This document shows, piece after piece, positions 16,176-25,818 of a stretch of DNA of 61,531 nucleotides. The notes beneath the pieces are model-generated. The model searched no databases. It saw only the letters and a list, made by a program, of their open reading frames with translations, and had not been told where the DNA came from. The stretch's first letter is position 1, and the number at the start of each line of letters is the position of its first letter. A program made the position numbers and the translations under genes. The DNA comes from Akkermansia muciniphila (lineage in GTDB: Bacteria; Verrucomicrobiota; Verrucomicrobiia; Limisphaerales; UBA9464), in contig CAMDGV010000021.1 of NCBI GenBank assembly GCA_945898055.1, positions 1 through 61,531 on the forward strand, read 5' to 3'.

Positions 16176-18072
16176 GGCTGATTTTACGGTCGAGGTTCGT
16201 GGTCAAAAGTAGGGCTTGAAGTTCAATCAGGTCGAGGGATCCATTGTGATTGGAGTCCCATTTTCCTAGTTCGACCTTAGGCCCAAGCCAAAGTCGTAAT
16301 TCAGTCAAAGTAATGACTCCGTCGCCGTCTAAGTCGCGCCGTTCCATAAGGGTTGCCGTGGTGTCTGGGCGATCCTCGATTTCTGAGGGTAGAGCCGGGA
16401 CTTGTTTCGTGGGTGATGCAGGAGAAATCGAAGCCAGAATCGGCGCGACGAGAGCGGTGAAGAGACCGTTCGGAAAGCGGGAGGTGAGTAAACGGAGGTT
16501 CGCGGCGAGAGTTTCAGGTAAGTCGAGGCCCATTGGATCATGGGCAAGAGCGCGGAGAAAGAGTTGTTCTTCAGTCGCTGTGGAGGGGTTAATTGCGCTA
16601 ACCAGACTAGCGTAATCGCCAGAGAAGAAGGAGTAGACGGCGCGCTCTTCAGGAGGCAGGGCGCTGATTCGTGTCTTTAGATCTAAGGAGTCGATGGCAT
16701 CGGGTGTCCATCGATCAGTGGGGAGTGCGAGGAAGGGAGTTTTTTCGACGGCGTACAGAGGTGCTGCCGCTGAGGACTGAGTTTTGACCCCGATCCATAG
16801 ATAGCGATCGTCGACGGCGAGGGTGAGGACAGGAAAACCAATTGGAAACCAGCCAACCCATTTCTGGCTCCCAGGATGAAATAAAAGGATTCGAGAGCGT
16901 TGGGACTGGTTGGGGTCGATGGTCGCAATCCAAAGGAAGCCGCGATCCAAGGCAAGAGCTCGAATGCCCCCAGGAATACGACTCTTTTGGCTTACTGGAT
17001 TGGTAAGATGTCCGGTTTCTCGTGAACTGCGCGCGTGCAAGGCTCGAAGTTTCATTCGATTACGGATGCCGTTTATCATTCGATCGCGTGCAGCATCGAT
17101 CGTTGCTGTCGTGGGCCGCATACCAGAGTCGATCCGGACACCTAGGCCACCGAGTACTTTCAGAGGGGATGTTTTTTCCCGAGCTTCGATGCGGCCGGTT
17201 TCTGCTTCGAGGGACCAGAGGCCGGCATCTGTCCCAATCCAGAAGCGCCCAGTGCCGTCACCGACCAAGGCGAGGACGGTTGCGGGTTGGAGTTCAGGAG
17301 CGACTGGGCGCAAGGCATCGCGGACTGTATTCCACTGCGGCGCATCCGCATGGCGAAAGAAGAGGCTGGTGTCGGTGGATGCGGTAACCCAATCGCCCGA
17401 TCCGGCGAAGTGCTGCCAATGAGAAGGAGTTGGAGTGTCGGTGACAGGGGAGGGACCTTCGGGGCGGAGAAAGGATTTAAAATCTGTAGAAAGCCGAAAT
17501 AGGGTGCCGGATTCACCGAGAGCAAAAAGACCTCGGCGGGTATCCGCAAGCCGAGCGAATCGGGCACTAGTGAGGCCTTGAGGGGGGCCGAACAGGTCAA
17601 ACTTGTAGGAAGTTGAATCAAGGGAAGCCACCCCATTGTCGGAACTGATCCAAAGTTGGGATCCGCGGGTTAACAAACCTGAAACAGCATAAGATTCTGG
17701 GGCACCTCGGACAGGAGTCAGTTGGTTTTCATTGGATTGGAAGGACCACAGATGACCCGTTTTTTCCGGAAGGTTCGGCTCTGAAAAAGGTCGAGCATTG
17801 ATCCAAAGTCGTTCCCCAGCGACAGCGAGAGCGGAAACTTCACTGACCGGTTGCGCTCGAGGAAAGTAGATTGGAATGAGATTGAAAACGCGAAATGAAG
17901 GGATCCATTCGAAGGGCCGAAGAGTAAAAACGGAGGATGAAGTGCCTTTAGGATCGGGAACGGTTGTGTTCGCAGCGTGTGCGAGTGTCATTCCTAGCAT
18001 CAGACAAAAACTAAAAACAGAGCGCCAGTGCACGAGTTTTGGAAACTTTAGGTTGAGAAGGAGTCGGGGCAA
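16153..18072 (-). CDS. Exported protein with propeller-like repeats and C-terminal EF-hand calcium motif
   Basis: 639 residues. The N-terminus (RSVFSFCLMLGMTLAHAAN) is a signal peptide. The body has repeated segments of the type seen in two-component-regulator propellers, such as LWISSDNGVASLDS, FWIGTDAGLWSLE and LWIATIDPN. This suggests a sensor or binding propeller without a kinase. The C-terminus has two EF-hand/dockerin-like loops, DLDGDGVITLTEL and DSNHNGSLDLIEL, with the Asp/Asn ligands of calcium sites. Function is unknown. The start overlaps the end of rsmE by 25 bp, so it may be co-transcribed with it. The 3' end overlaps the convergent exonuclease gene. Confidence 0.75.
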   Translation of the reverse strand: MPRLLLNLKFPKLVHWRSVFSFCLMLGMTLAHAANTTVPDPKGTSSSVFTLRPFEWIPSFRVFNLIPIYFPRAQPVSEVSALAVAGERLWINARPFSEPNLPEKTGHLWSFQSNENQLTPVRGAPESYAVSGLLTRGSQLWISSDNGVASLDSTSYKFDLFGPPQGLTSARFARLADTRRGLFALGESGTLFRLSTDFKSFLRPEGPSPVTDTPTPSHWQHFAGSGDWVTASTDTSLFFRHADAPQWNTVRDALRPVAPELQPATVLALVGDGTGRFWIGTDAGLWSLEAETGRIEAREKTSPLKVLGGLGVRIDSGMRPTTATIDAARDRMINGIRNRMKLRALHARSSRETGHLTNPVSQKSRIPGGIRALALDRGFLWIATIDPNQSQRSRILLFHPGSQKWVGWFPIGFPVLTLAVDDRYLWIGVKTQSSAAAPLYAVEKTPFLALPTDRWTPDAIDSLDLKTRISALPPEERAVYSFFSGDYASLVSAINPSTATEEQLFLRALAHDPMGLDLPETLAANLRLLTSRFPNGLFTALVAPILASISPASPTKQVPALPSEIEDRPDTTATLMERRDLDGDGVITLTELRLWLGPKVELGKWDSNHNGSLDLIELQALLLTTNLDRKISPTNSPPR

Positions 18073-18818
18073 CGACGGGCTTGATCTTTGAGAATCGCAA
18101 GAGTGGTGATCGCGGCGGTTTCGGCTCTGAGCACTAGGGGGCCAAGGGAGATAGAAAGAGCCCCAGCGGCTGCGAAAAGGGAGTCCTCTTGGGGGGTAAA
18201 ATCGCCTTCGGGTCCGATGGCAACAATCAAGGTCAAGGGAGTTGGTGCTGTCTTGAAAATTGGCTCCAGTACTTCACCTAAAGTAGGGGCAGAAGGCAGC
18301 AGGGAGGCGGTGAGGAAGCGGGGGTTTTCGAGGGCCAAAGCCGTTTGGATGGCTGCGTCAAGGGGCAGTGGGCCAACAAGGTCGGGTAGCCAAGGATTGC
18401 CGCATTGCTTAGCGGCCTCGATGAGGGACTGCTTCCAGTTCTCTCGCTTCCGAGGAATATCCACGGCCTCGATTCGAGAGACGGAGCGGGCGGCTTCGAC
18501 CAAGATGAGAGTATCGACGCCCAGTTCAACAGCTTTCTCGAGCGTGAAATCGAGGGCTTTGTTTTTCAGTAAGCTTAAAACTAAGACTGAACGGATTCGA
18601 GATCGCGTGATGTATTTACGAGAAGAGACCGTGACCCAAGTTTCGCGATGAGCAACGGACTGAATGTGAGCGTCGATGACGCCCCCAACGCCGTCGAGGA
18701 GAGTGACTGGGTCACCGGGTTGGAGTCGAAGCACCTGACTCGCATGCCGTGAATCGGACTCGCTCAGTGCGAACGAAGGAAATTGGCTGCGGTCAGGCGG
18801 TGTGAAGAAGCGGTGCAT
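18048..18818 (-). CDS. rsmE: 16S rRNA (uracil-1498 N3)-methyltransferase (RsmE)
   Basis: 256 residues, the normal size. It has an N-terminal PUA-like part beginning MHRFF, HASQVLRLQPGD near 25-36, then a SPOUT methyltransferase domain. Its knot signatures are LEKAVELGVD near 95, VAIGPEGDFTPQE near 200 and LRAETAAITTLAIL near 232. It methylates U1498 of 16S rRNA in the small subunit. It follows dnaJ by 21 bp on the same strand, so the order grpE-dnaJ-rsmE resembles the arrangement in many bacteria. Confidence 0.95.
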   Translation of the reverse strand: MHRFFTPPDRSQFPSFALSESDSRHASQVLRLQPGDPVTLLDGVGGVIDAHIQSVAHRETWVTVSSRKYITRSRIRSVLVLSLLKNKALDFTLEKAVELGVDTLILVEAARSVSRIEAVDIPRKRENWKQSLIEAAKQCGNPWLPDLVGPLPLDAAIQTALALENPRFLTASLLPSAPTLGEVLEPIFKTAPTPLTLIVAIGPEGDFTPQEDSLFAAAGALSISLGPLVLRAETAAITTLAILKDQARRCPDSFST

Positions 18819-18839
18819 GGCGACAACCGAGAGTCAACC

Positions 18840-20000
18840 TCACTTAAAAAAGGCCCGAGCTCGCTCTAAAAAGCTCATTGTTTCGGGGTTCACGGTTTCG
18901 TCGCAGAGACGGGCGAATTCTTCAAGCTTGGTTCGTTGAGCGTTATTGAGTTTCTGGGGGACTTCGATTTTGACCGTTACCATCAAGTCTCCGATGCCGT
19001 TACCCTGAAGGTCTTTGAGGCCTCGGCTTTTGATTCGGAAGGTATTACCCGGTTGGGTTCCAGCAGGAATGGCGATACGTGCTTTGCCTGTCATGGTGGG
19101 AATATCTATTTCACCTCCGAGCGCGGCTTGGATGAAGCTGACTGGCATTTCGCAGGTAAGATCAAACCCTTTACGTCCAAAAATTTCATGTTCGGTGACG
19201 ATGATTACCACATGGAGGTCGCCCGTCTCGCCGCCACGAACACCGACTGCGCCATTGCGGGCGGAGCGAAGGCGTACCCCCGTATCGACCCCAGCGGGAA
19301 TACGAATGCGAACCGAAGTCTGTTGGTTGACGCGTCCTTCACCGTTGCAACTACGACAGGGCTTCTCGATGGTTTGACCTGCACCGTTGCAGCGGGAACA
19401 GGTCTGTCGCATCATAATGATGCCTGCGTTTCGGGTGACTTGACCGCGACCTTTGCAGGTGGGGCAAGTGATGACCCGAGATCCCTTTTCTGCACCCGCA
19501 CCGCCGCAGGGTTCGCAACGAGCTGACTTTGCGAAACGAAGATCCTTTTCTGCTCCAAAAAACGCTTCCTCAAGAGTGATCTCGAGATCGTAGCGAAGGT
19601 CTTCACCGCGCGATGATCCCGCTTCTTCCCCTCCACCCCCTCCACCCCCCCCGAAGAAGGATTCAAAGATACTGCCACTGTTACCACCCCCCCCGCCAAA
19701 GACGTCACGGAAGATGTCGGAGGGATCGGGCCCTCCACCCCCACGGCCTCCACCGCCGCGTGCGCGAGGGTCAAAGGCGGCGTGGCCATGCTGGTCATAA
19801 GCCGCACGTTTCTGGGGATCGCTTAATATCTCGTAAGCTTCACCTAATTCTTTGAACTTTTCCTCGGCCTCCTTCTTTCCTTGATTCTTGTCGGGGTGAT
19901 ACTGGACGGCGAGTTTTCGATAGGCCTTTTTCAGTTCCTCAGCTGAGGCTGATCGAGTGGATTCCAGGATTTCGTAAAAGTCGCGTTTTTTATCGGCCAT
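18840..20000 (-). CDS. dnaJ: Chaperone protein DnaJ
   Basis: 386 residues. The J domain occupies 1-70 with HPD at about 34-36. A long Gly-rich region follows (about 75-130), including runs of GGGG around [10 protein letters not shown]. The zinc-binding domain has four CxxCxGxG-type motifs: [24 protein letters not shown] and CRSCNGEG. The C-terminal substrate-binding domains complete a type I DnaJ. It stimulates the ATPase of DnaK and delivers unfolded clients. The gene lies 3 bp after grpE. dnaK is not in this window. Confidence 0.97.
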   Translation of the reverse strand: MADKKRDFYEILESTRSASAEELKKAYRKLAVQYHPDKNQGKKEAEEKFKELGEAYEILSDPQKRAAYDQHGHAAFDPRARGGGGRGGGGPDPSDIFRDVFGGGGGNSGSIFESFFGGGGGGGGEEAGSSRGEDLRYDLEITLEEAFFGAEKDLRFAKSARCEPCGGAGAEKGSRVITCPTCKGRGQVTRNAGIIMMRQTCSRCNGAGQTIEKPCRSCNGEGRVNQQTSVRIRIPAGVDTGVRLRSARNGAVGVRGGETGDLHVVIIVTEHEIFGRKGFDLTCEMPVSFIQAALGGEIDIPTMTGKARIAIPAGTQPGNTFRIKSRGLKDLQGNGIGDLMVTVKIEVPQKLNNAQRTKLEEFARLCDETVNPETMSFLERARAFFK

Positions 20001-20003
20001 GGA

Positions 20004-20606
20004 TTAGGACGGGCTAGACGTTTCAGTGGTGGTTCCTGGGCGACGTGCAACAACGACTGTGGCTGGTCGAAGGAGCCGATCTTTGATGCGATATCCCTTG
20101 CGACTTTGGGAAAGAACTTGACCGTCTTTAGTCTCGTTTGTTTCTACTTGGGAGACGGCTTCGTGAATCAAGGGATCAAAAGTTTGGCCGAGAGCGTTGA
20201 CTTCCTCGACGCCGAACTCAGCGACGGCATTGCGGAGAGTTCCTTGAATCATAGTAATTCCAGCCTTGAGAGTGTCGAGATTGACCCCAGGTTGAGTAGC
20301 CGCTTGCATGGCCATTTCGAAGGTGTCGAGCACGGGTAGAATACGACCAATCACCGATTCAATCGCCGATCGGCGGGCGTCATCCCGTTCGCGACTTGCC
20401 CTTTTCTTGAAATTTTCGAAGTCGGCATAGAGCCGGACATACCGTTCCTGCGCCTCAGCAACTTGGGCGACAAGAGCGTTCAGAGGAACGAGTTCTTCGG
20501 ATTCGAGAGGGGCAGCAGAAGTCTCGGGTGAGTTGGTATCTGGGATTGCAGAGTTGGCGGTTTCGCCAGGGTGCAAGGTGGTTTCTTCAGGCTTCGATTC
20601 GCTCAT
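20004..20606 (-). CDS. grpE: Nucleotide exchange factor GrpE
   Basis: 200 residues. The first 40 residues are acidic and probably disordered. Next comes the long dimerisation coiled coil with AEAQERYVRLYADFENFKKR and RERDDARRSAIESVIGRILP, and then the beta-rich head with FDPLIHEAVSQVE. GrpE releases ADP from DnaK. It is followed 3 bp later by dnaJ, so the two are one operon. Confidence 0.95.
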   Translation of the reverse strand: MSESKPEETTLHPGETANSAIPDTNSPETSAAPLESEELVPLNALVAQVAEAQERYVRLYADFENFKKRASRERDDARRSAIESVIGRILPVLDTFEMAMQAATQPGVNLDTLKAGITMIQGTLRNAVAEFGVEEVNALGQTFDPLIHEAVSQVETNETKDGQVLSQSRKGYRIKDRLLRPATVVVARRPGTTTETSSPS

Positions 20607-20636
20607 GTTCGGACGGGTTAAACTGTCGGGTGGGTA

Positions 20637-20665
20637 AAATTAAGATTTGGAGGTCGCTAGGACAA
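20637..20665 (-). promoter_or_regulatory. Candidate sigma-70 promoter of grpE-dnaJ
   Basis: On the minus strand TTGTCC (20660-20665) and TAATTT (20637-20642) are separated by 17 bp and lie 31 bp before the grpE start. Both match the consensus moderately. No CIRCE inverted repeat was seen here. Confidence 0.4.
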
Positions 20666-20683
20666 GATCTTGCGGTTTTTTGA

Positions 20684-21757
20684 TTAGATCAGGCCGCTGA
20701 TTTCTGGAAATCCGTGGAGGATATTAAAACTCTGAACCGCTTGGCCCGCAGCTCCTTTTAGCAGGTTATCTTCAGCACTTAGGACGAGGAGTCGCCCAGT
20801 TCGAGAGTCGAGGCGCCAAGCAATTTCAAGCGTGTTCGTCCCGATGACATTCTTGGTGTCGGGTAGGGCTTTGCCTTGGAGCAATCGAACAAAGGGTTCT
20901 GACCCATAGGCTTCAGAATAAATCCTAGAGAGTGAGTCGTTTAAGGCGCATTCCTCGACTGGGGTTGAGAAGGGAACGGTGGGAGTTAAATAGAGGGTGG
21001 TCAGAATGCCACGATTGACGGGGACAAGATGGGGTGTGAATTGGATTATCACCTTCTTGCCGGCAGCGGCGGAGAGCTGTTCTTCGATTTCGGACAGATG
21101 CCGATGTTTAGGAATACCATAGGCCCGAACGCTTTCGTTACATTCGCAAAAAAGGTAATCAAGATCTGCCTTTCTGCCGGCTCCACTCACCCCGCTCATG
21201 GAATCGGCAATGATACCAGAGGTTTGGATGATCCCCGCTTTGATGAGGGGTAGAAGGGGTAGAAGGATGCTGGTGGGATAGCATCCGGGGGAAGCGATCA
21301 AACGTGCGTTGGAAATTTGCGCCCGATGAATTTCGGGTAATCCGTAGACTGCTTCGCTGAGGAGATGGGGTGCGGGATGTTCCTGACCGTAGAATTCACG
21401 ATAGTTTGCAGCACTCTTCAAGCGAAAGTCGGCACTGAGATCGATCACCCGACAACCTGCCTCGAGAAGGGGCGCTGCAAAGGAGGCGGCAACTCCGTGG
21501 GGTAAGGCCAGGAATATCACCTCTGCGGCTCCGGCGAGTGCCTCAATATTAGGATCGGTAAAATGTAATAACTGGGCCGCAGGCTGACTTGCAAACTTCG
21601 GAAAAATATGAGCCACCGTGAGTCCAGAATTCTGTCGGGAGGTTACAGCAGTTAGTTGAGCATTAGGATGACGAAGAAGGAGTCGGACGAGTTCCTCACC
21701 GGAGTAACCGGAGGCTCCGACGATGGCAACGCGGACAGAAGAATCGCTGCAATTCAT
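20684..21757 (-). CDS. argC: N-acetyl-gamma-glutamyl-phosphate reductase (ArgC)
   Basis: 357 residues. An N-terminal NADP-binding Rossmann segment, VAIVGASGYSGEELVRLL, occupies residues 9-26. The catalytic Cys is in SPGCYPTSILLPLLPL at about residue 159, and the substrate-binding His region is HRHLSEIEEQL. The enzyme makes N-acetylglutamate semialdehyde in arginine synthesis. No other arg gene is adjacent. The gene stands between the rpsI terminator and grpE. Confidence 0.96.
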   Translation of the reverse strand: MNCSDSSVRVAIVGASGYSGEELVRLLLRHPNAQLTAVTSRQNSGLTVAHIFPKFASQPAAQLLHFTDPNIEALAGAAEVIFLALPHGVAASFAAPLLEAGCRVIDLSADFRLKSAANYREFYGQEHPAPHLLSEAVYGLPEIHRAQISNARLIASPGCYPTSILLPLLPLIKAGIIQTSGIIADSMSGVSGAGRKADLDYLFCECNESVRAYGIPKHRHLSEIEEQLSAAAGKKVIIQFTPHLVPVNRGILTTLYLTPTVPFSTPVEECALNDSLSRIYSEAYGSEPFVRLLQGKALPDTKNVIGTNTLEIAWRLDSRTGRLLVLSAEDNLLKGAAGQAVQSFNILHGFPEISGLI

Positions 21758-21911
21758 TATTTCAAGGGGAGAGAAGAGGCTTACAGGCGAGATTGAAAGT
21801 CAAGAGAGCAAAAGAATGGCAATGGGCTAATTAGGTCGACCGGTGCTGCGTGATGGATAAGGACAATCGGAGCCGATAAGTGGGTGGGAAATATTTAGTT
21901 GCTGAGAAATT

Positions 21912-21948
21912 GATAAAAGAAAACCCCGCCGGCAAAAACCTGGCGGGG
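21912..21948 (-). terminator. Rho-independent terminator after rplM-rpsI
   Basis: CCCCGCC at 21924-21930 pairs with GGCGGGG at 21942-21948. On the minus strand the stem is followed by TTTTCTTTT. It sits 21 bp beyond the rpsI stop. Confidence 0.85.
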
Positions 21949-21968
21949 TGATCCGAAGAGAAAGCGGT

Positions 21969-22364
21969 TTACCGCTTGCTGAATTGGAAGCGTTTGCGCG
22001 CGCCGGGTTGGCCGTACTTCTTACGTTCGCGCATACGAGGATCACGAGTCAGGAGACCATCCGCTTTGAGGGCAGGGCGCATAGCGGCGTCTACCTCAAG
22101 GAGTGCGCGAGCAATACCATGACGGACAGCACCCGCTTGGCCGGCTTGGCCGCCACCGGACACATTAATGCGAACATCAAACTTGCCGGTAGTCGCTGTG
22201 GCAACGAACGGTTGCTGGACAGCCATTCGCTGTGATTCGAGAGGGAAGTAGACCTCGAAAGTCCGTCCATTGACGGAGATGGTTCCGGTGCCGTGGGAGA
22301 TACGGACACGGGCGACGGAGGTTTTCCGTCGGCCTGTCCCGAGAAATTCAGTGGCTTGCGACAT
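21969..22364 (-). CDS. rpsI: 30S ribosomal protein S9
   Basis: 131 residues from the ATG at 22362-22364; a 10-codon upstream extension would overlap rplM and is not needed. [14 protein letters not shown] near the start, [19 protein letters not shown] in the middle and the C-terminal [20 protein letters not shown] are S9 hallmarks. The terminal basic tail reaches the ribosomal P site. It is the second gene of the rplM-rpsI operon. Confidence 0.98.
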   Translation of the reverse strand: MSQATEFLGTGRRKTSVARVRISHGTGTISVNGRTFEVYFPLESQRMAVQQPFVATATTGKFDVRINVSGGGQAGQAGAVRHGIARALLEVDAAMRPALKADGLLTRDPRMRERKKYGQPGARKRFQFSKR

Positions 22365-22386
22365 ATTCGTTAAAGCGTGGGAAAGT

Positions 22387-22821
22387 TCAGCCAACGTAGG
22401 CCATTACTTTGGGTTCCTGAGCGGTATGAGGATGTTGTGGACCGACGTAGACCTTCAGTTTGGTCAGCAATTGATCGCCAAGGCGGTTCTTGGGAAGCAT
22501 CCCTTTGACGGCGTGCATCACTAGACGCTCGGGATGGTTAGCGCGGACCTGAGCAACGGAACGGTAATGTTCGCCACCCTTCCAACCGGAGTAGGACATG
22601 AACAATTTATCATTTTCCTTCGAACCAGTGAGGATCACCTTTTCAGCATTGATGACCACGACGAAATCGCCGGCATCAAGATGAGAGGTGAAGGTAGGTT
22701 TGTCCTTGCCGCGAAGAGCGTCAGCAACTTGGACAGCGAGGCGGCCGAGAACGGCACCGTTGGCATCTATAACGCGCCAGGCTCGGCGCTGCACATCGAC
22801 CTTAGGAAGAAACGTCTTCAT
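22387..22821 (-). CDS. rplM: 50S ribosomal protein L13
   Basis: 144 residues, normal length. Signatures are [34 protein letters not shown] and [13 protein letters not shown]13 binds 23S rRNA early in large-subunit assembly. It is separated from rpsI by 22 bp and preceded by a good sigma-70 promoter. Confidence 0.98.
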   Translation of the reverse strand: MKTFLPKVDVQRRAWRVIDANGAVLGRLAVQVADALRGKDKPTFTSHLDAGDFVVVINAEKVILTGSKENDKLFMSYSGWKGGEHYRSVAQVRANHPERLVMHAVKGMLPKNRLGDQLLTKLKVYVGPQHPHTAQEPKVMAYVG

Positions 22822-22845
22822 CAGAGAAACCGAAAAGGGACTGGG

Positions 22846-22873
22846 TTAATATCAGAGACCGAAACAGCGTCAA
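22846..22873 (-). promoter_or_regulatory. Sigma-70 promoter of rplM-rpsI
   Basis: Read on the minus strand, TTGACG (22868-22873) and TATTAA (22846-22851) are 16 bp apart. The -10 is 25 bp before the rplM start. Both boxes match the consensus well. Confidence 0.6.
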
Positions 22874-23121
22874 CAGGTGATTTTACTAAAGCACTTTTGC
22901 GACGGCTGAACCGGCGATTCCGGAGGGCGGTGCGACAGCACCTGCGCGCCGTTTTAAAGCACCCCAACGAAAGGAACCTGCTCCGACCCGTTGGAGGTCA
23001 AAGCCTATTCAGAGCGCTGACAGTGTCAACCTTCTGTCGCGGATATTCTTAGAATTTAAACTTTGCAAGGTGCTCAGGTCAACTGCTGAGGCGGAGGTAT
23101 CAGTCGATGAGCCATTCATAA
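22874..23121. other. Gene-free stretch between pnp and rplM
   Basis: The 22822-23184 gap holds the rplM promoter and the pnp terminator. Between them I see no gene. Part of it is GC-rich, around 22905-22960, with no recognisable protein. An open frame crossing it on the plus strand is a shadow of rplM. Confidence 0.5.
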
Positions 23122-23154
23122 TCAATAAAAAAGGCGTCCACAAAGGTGGACGCC
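23122..23154 (-). terminator. Rho-independent terminator after pnp
   Basis: GGCGTCCAC at 23133-23141 pairs with GTGGACGCC at 23146-23154 around a 4-nt loop. On the minus strand it is followed by a run of six T and then ATTG. It lies 31 bp after the pnp stop. Confidence 0.9.
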
Positions 23155-23184
23155 CTGCTTGTTGGCTCTCGGTTGCTGCCGGAA

Positions 23185-25818
23185 TCAGCTCTGTGAATCG
23201 CCCGATGATTCTGGAGTAACTCGAGGCTCAGAAGAGGTGAGCTTTTCCCGCTCTTCCATCGCAGCCTTGCGGCTCAGACGGACACGCCCCTTCTCATCCT
23301 GACCAAGGAGCTTGACCCAGATCTCGTCATTCAGTTGGACGATGTCTTCGACTTGCTTAACTCGGAAGTTGGCCAATTCGCTGACATGAACTAATCCTTC
23401 GCGACCAGGCAGAAATTCGACGAAAGCGCCGAAATCTTTAATATTCACCACCTTCGCACGGAAGATTTTGCCGACATCTAGGGCCTCATTGGAAGATTCC
23501 CCTTCGCCCCCCTCAGGGCGATCATTGCGCCGTCCGCCCCGTGAAGGACGATCGTTGCTTCGTTCGGGGCGATCATTGCGACTGCGGTTCGGGCGATCAC
23601 TCGAAGGACGTTCCGAACGTTCAGCTCTAGGTTCTTCTGCGGTTGTCCCAGTTGCCGAGGGCTCAGAGTTCGGAGTCTCAGAGGTAGATGGCGTCGATGG
23701 GGCCATTTCACCCCGTTCTTCCATCGCGGCACGGCGGCTGAGTTTGACCCGGCCCTTTTCGTCGACCCCGATGCATTTGACCCAAATATCATCGCCCATT
23801 TTGATCACGTCTTCGACGCGAGCGACCCGTTTATTAGAAAGCTCGGAGACATGGACGAGGCCATCTTGACCGGGGAAGATTTCGACGAACGCGCCGAATT
23901 CTTTAATGGTGACCACGCGTCCTTTGTAGACCTTATTGATTTCGATTTCGGCGCTCAGGGCTTCGATTTCGCGGCGGGCGATCTCCATACCCTCAGGGGA
24001 GACAGAGAATACCTTAACCGTGCCGTCATCTTCGATGTTGATCTCGCATCCCGATTCGTCGACGAGGCGTTTGATGTTTTTGCCGCCGGGGCCGATGAGA
24101 GCGCCGATTTTCTCGGGGTTAATTTTCAGCACCACAATGCGAGGCGCGTACTTAGAGATATCGGTGCGCGGAGCCGGGAGGACCGAGACCATGTGCTCCA
24201 GAATGGTGAGACGAGCGAGGTAAGCTTGCTGGACGGTCTCCACCATGATGGGAAGAGGAATGCCCTTTAGTTTGAGATCAAGCTGGAAGCCAGTGATGCC
24301 CTTGTCGGTACCAGCGATCTTGCAATCCATATCACAATAAGCATCTTCCCAGCCGATGATATCGGTCAGCAGTTGGTAGCGGCTTATGGTTTTATCGGGG
24401 CCATATTCGGTGCAGATACCGATGGAAATACCGGCCACGGGGCGAGTAATTGGAACACCAGCGTCCATCAGAGCCAAGCAGGCACCGCAGACACTGGCCA
24501 TTGATGTGGAGCCGTTGGACTCCATGATTTCCGCGGTGATCCGGACTGCGTAAGGATAGTCAGCGAGGGGAATAATTGGGCGGACGCTTCGCTCGGCAAG
24601 GGCTCCATGGCCGATTTCACGTCGGCCTGGACCGGTGATTCGCCCCGTTTCACCCACTGAAAAGTTTGGGAAATTGTAGTGGAGCAAGAATTGCTTCTTG
24701 GTTTCGCCTCCGGTGTAGGAGTCGAACGATTGGATATCGTCGCTGGTCCCGAGCGTTGCTAGGCAGACCGCTTGAGTTTCACCTCGGGCAAACACGGCGG
24801 AGCCATGGGCTCGGGGAAGGATTCCCACCTCGCTCTGCAGGGCGCGAACGGTTTGGAAATCTCGGCCATCAAGGCGTTTACCGTGATCCAAAATTAAGCT
24901 GCGAACAGATTCTTTCTGGATGTAATATTGGGCGTCTTTGAGGACGAATTCAGTGACTTTATCAGGGCCAAATTTGGTAACCAGTTTCGTTCCTACGTCG
25001 GCGAAGACAGCCGCAACAGCGGCCTCGCGGGCTAGCTTTTGGGGAGTGAGGAGGGCGGCGATAATTCGATCGCCAGCCAGAGACTTGGCCTCGTTTAGGA
25101 TTTCTTCCGGAACGATGTTAACGGTAATTGTTCGTTTTGCTTTACCGGCTTTAGCCGCAAGCTCTTCTTGGGCGGTGATGAGTGGTTGGCAGGCTTCTTG
25201 GGCGAATTTGAGAGCAGAAATAAAATCAGCTTCGGTGATTTCATTGGCGGCACCCTCGTACATCACCACTTCGCTTTTATTGCCCACGTAGACCAAGTCG
25301 AGGTCGGATCGGCCCTGTTGTTCGTGAGTCGGATTGACGACGAATTGACCATCAACTCGACCAACCCGGACGGCCCCTAACGGGCCATCCCAAGGGATGT
25401 CCGAGACCGTGAGCGCGGCGGAGGCACCGAGAATCGAGAGGATATCAGGCTCGTTTTGGCCATCTGCAGAGAGAAGCAGCGTTTGGACTTGAACTTCGTT
25501 GTTCCATCCTTTGGGAAAGAGGGGACGAATCGGTCGATCAGTGAGGCGACAGGTGAGGATTTCTTTTTCGGAAGGACGCCCTTCGCGTTTGAAATAGCCT
25601 CCGGGAAAGCGACCAGCGGCAGCTGCTTTTTCGCGGTAGTCGACGGTGAGGGGGAAAAAATCCTGCCCGGGCTTGGCTTTTGAAGCAGCGACAGCAGCGG
25701 TTAGAATAATGGTTTCGCCAATTTGGACGGTGACAGCACCGTCAGCCTGTTTGGCGAAGCGACCGGTTTCAATGGTGATCTCCTGACCACCTAGCGGAAT
25801 TGTGACTTTATAGGACAT
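23185..25818 (-). CDS. pnp: Polynucleotide phosphorylase with two S1 domains
   Basis: 877 residues from the ATG at 25816-25818, chosen because MSYKVTIPLGG fits the family start. The usual length is about 700. It has two RNase PH folds with an alpha-helical linker; the second carries catalytic Asps in DMDCKIAG and FQLDLKLKG. A KH domain follows with IGALIGPGGKNIKRLV. The first S1 domain is at about 627-700 and a second at about 780-853. The 80-residue linker between them is rich in Arg, Asp, Pro and Ser with repeated NDRP-type units. PNPase degrades RNA 3'-5' using phosphate and can add tails. The extra S1 and basic linker should increase RNA binding. The gene follows rpsO on the same strand, the classical order. 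Confidence 0.96.
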   Translation of the reverse strand: MSYKVTIPLGGQEITIETGRFAKQADGAVTVQIGETIILTAAVAASKAKPGQDFFPLTVDYREKAAAAGRFPGGYFKREGRPSEKEILTCRLTDRPIRPLFPKGWNNEVQVQTLLLSADGQNEPDILSILGASAALTVSDIPWDGPLGAVRVGRVDGQFVVNPTHEQQGRSDLDLVYVGNKSEVVMYEGAANEITEADFISALKFAQEACQPLITAQEELAAKAGKAKRTITVNIVPEEILNEAKSLAGDRIIAALLTPQKLAREAAVAAVFADVGTKLVTKFGPDKVTEFVLKDAQYYIQKESVRSLILDHGKRLDGRDFQTVRALQSEVGILPRAHGSAVFARGETQAVCLATLGTSDDIQSFDSYTGGETKKQFLLHYNFPNFSVGETGRITGPGRREIGHGALAERSVRPIIPLADYPYAVRITAEIMESNGSTSMASVCGACLALMDAGVPITRPVAGISIGICTEYGPDKTISRYQLLTDIIGWEDAYCDMDCKIAGTDKGITGFQLDLKLKGIPLPIMVETVQQAYLARLTILEHMVSVLPAPRTDISKYAPRIVVLKINPEKIGALIGPGGKNIKRLVDESGCEINIEDDGTVKVFSVSPEGMEIARREIEALSAEIEINKVYKGRVVTIKEFGAFVEIFPGQDGLVHVSELSNKRVARVEDVIKMGDDIWVKCIGVDEKGRVKLSRRAAMEERGEMAPSTPSTSETPNSEPSATGTTAEEPRAERSERPSSDRPNRSRNDRPERSNDRPSRGGRRNDRPEGGEGESSNEALDVGKIFRAKVVNIKDFGAFVEFLPGREGLVHVSELANFRVKQVEDIVQLNDEIWVKLLGQDEKGRVRLSRKAAMEEREKLTSSEPRVTPESSGDSQS

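Noticed and set aside
18936-19526. A long plus-strand frame opposite dnaJ
   Set aside because: It mirrors the Cys and Gly-rich dnaJ zinc domain and is a codon-bias artefact.
22534-23052. A 172-codon plus-strand open frame
   Set aside because: It is the reverse shadow of rplM for its first half and has no recognisable protein.
23468-23869. A plus-strand frame rich in Arg, Ser and Gly opposite pnp
   Set aside because: It is the reverse of the repetitive linker in pnp, so its composition is explained by that.
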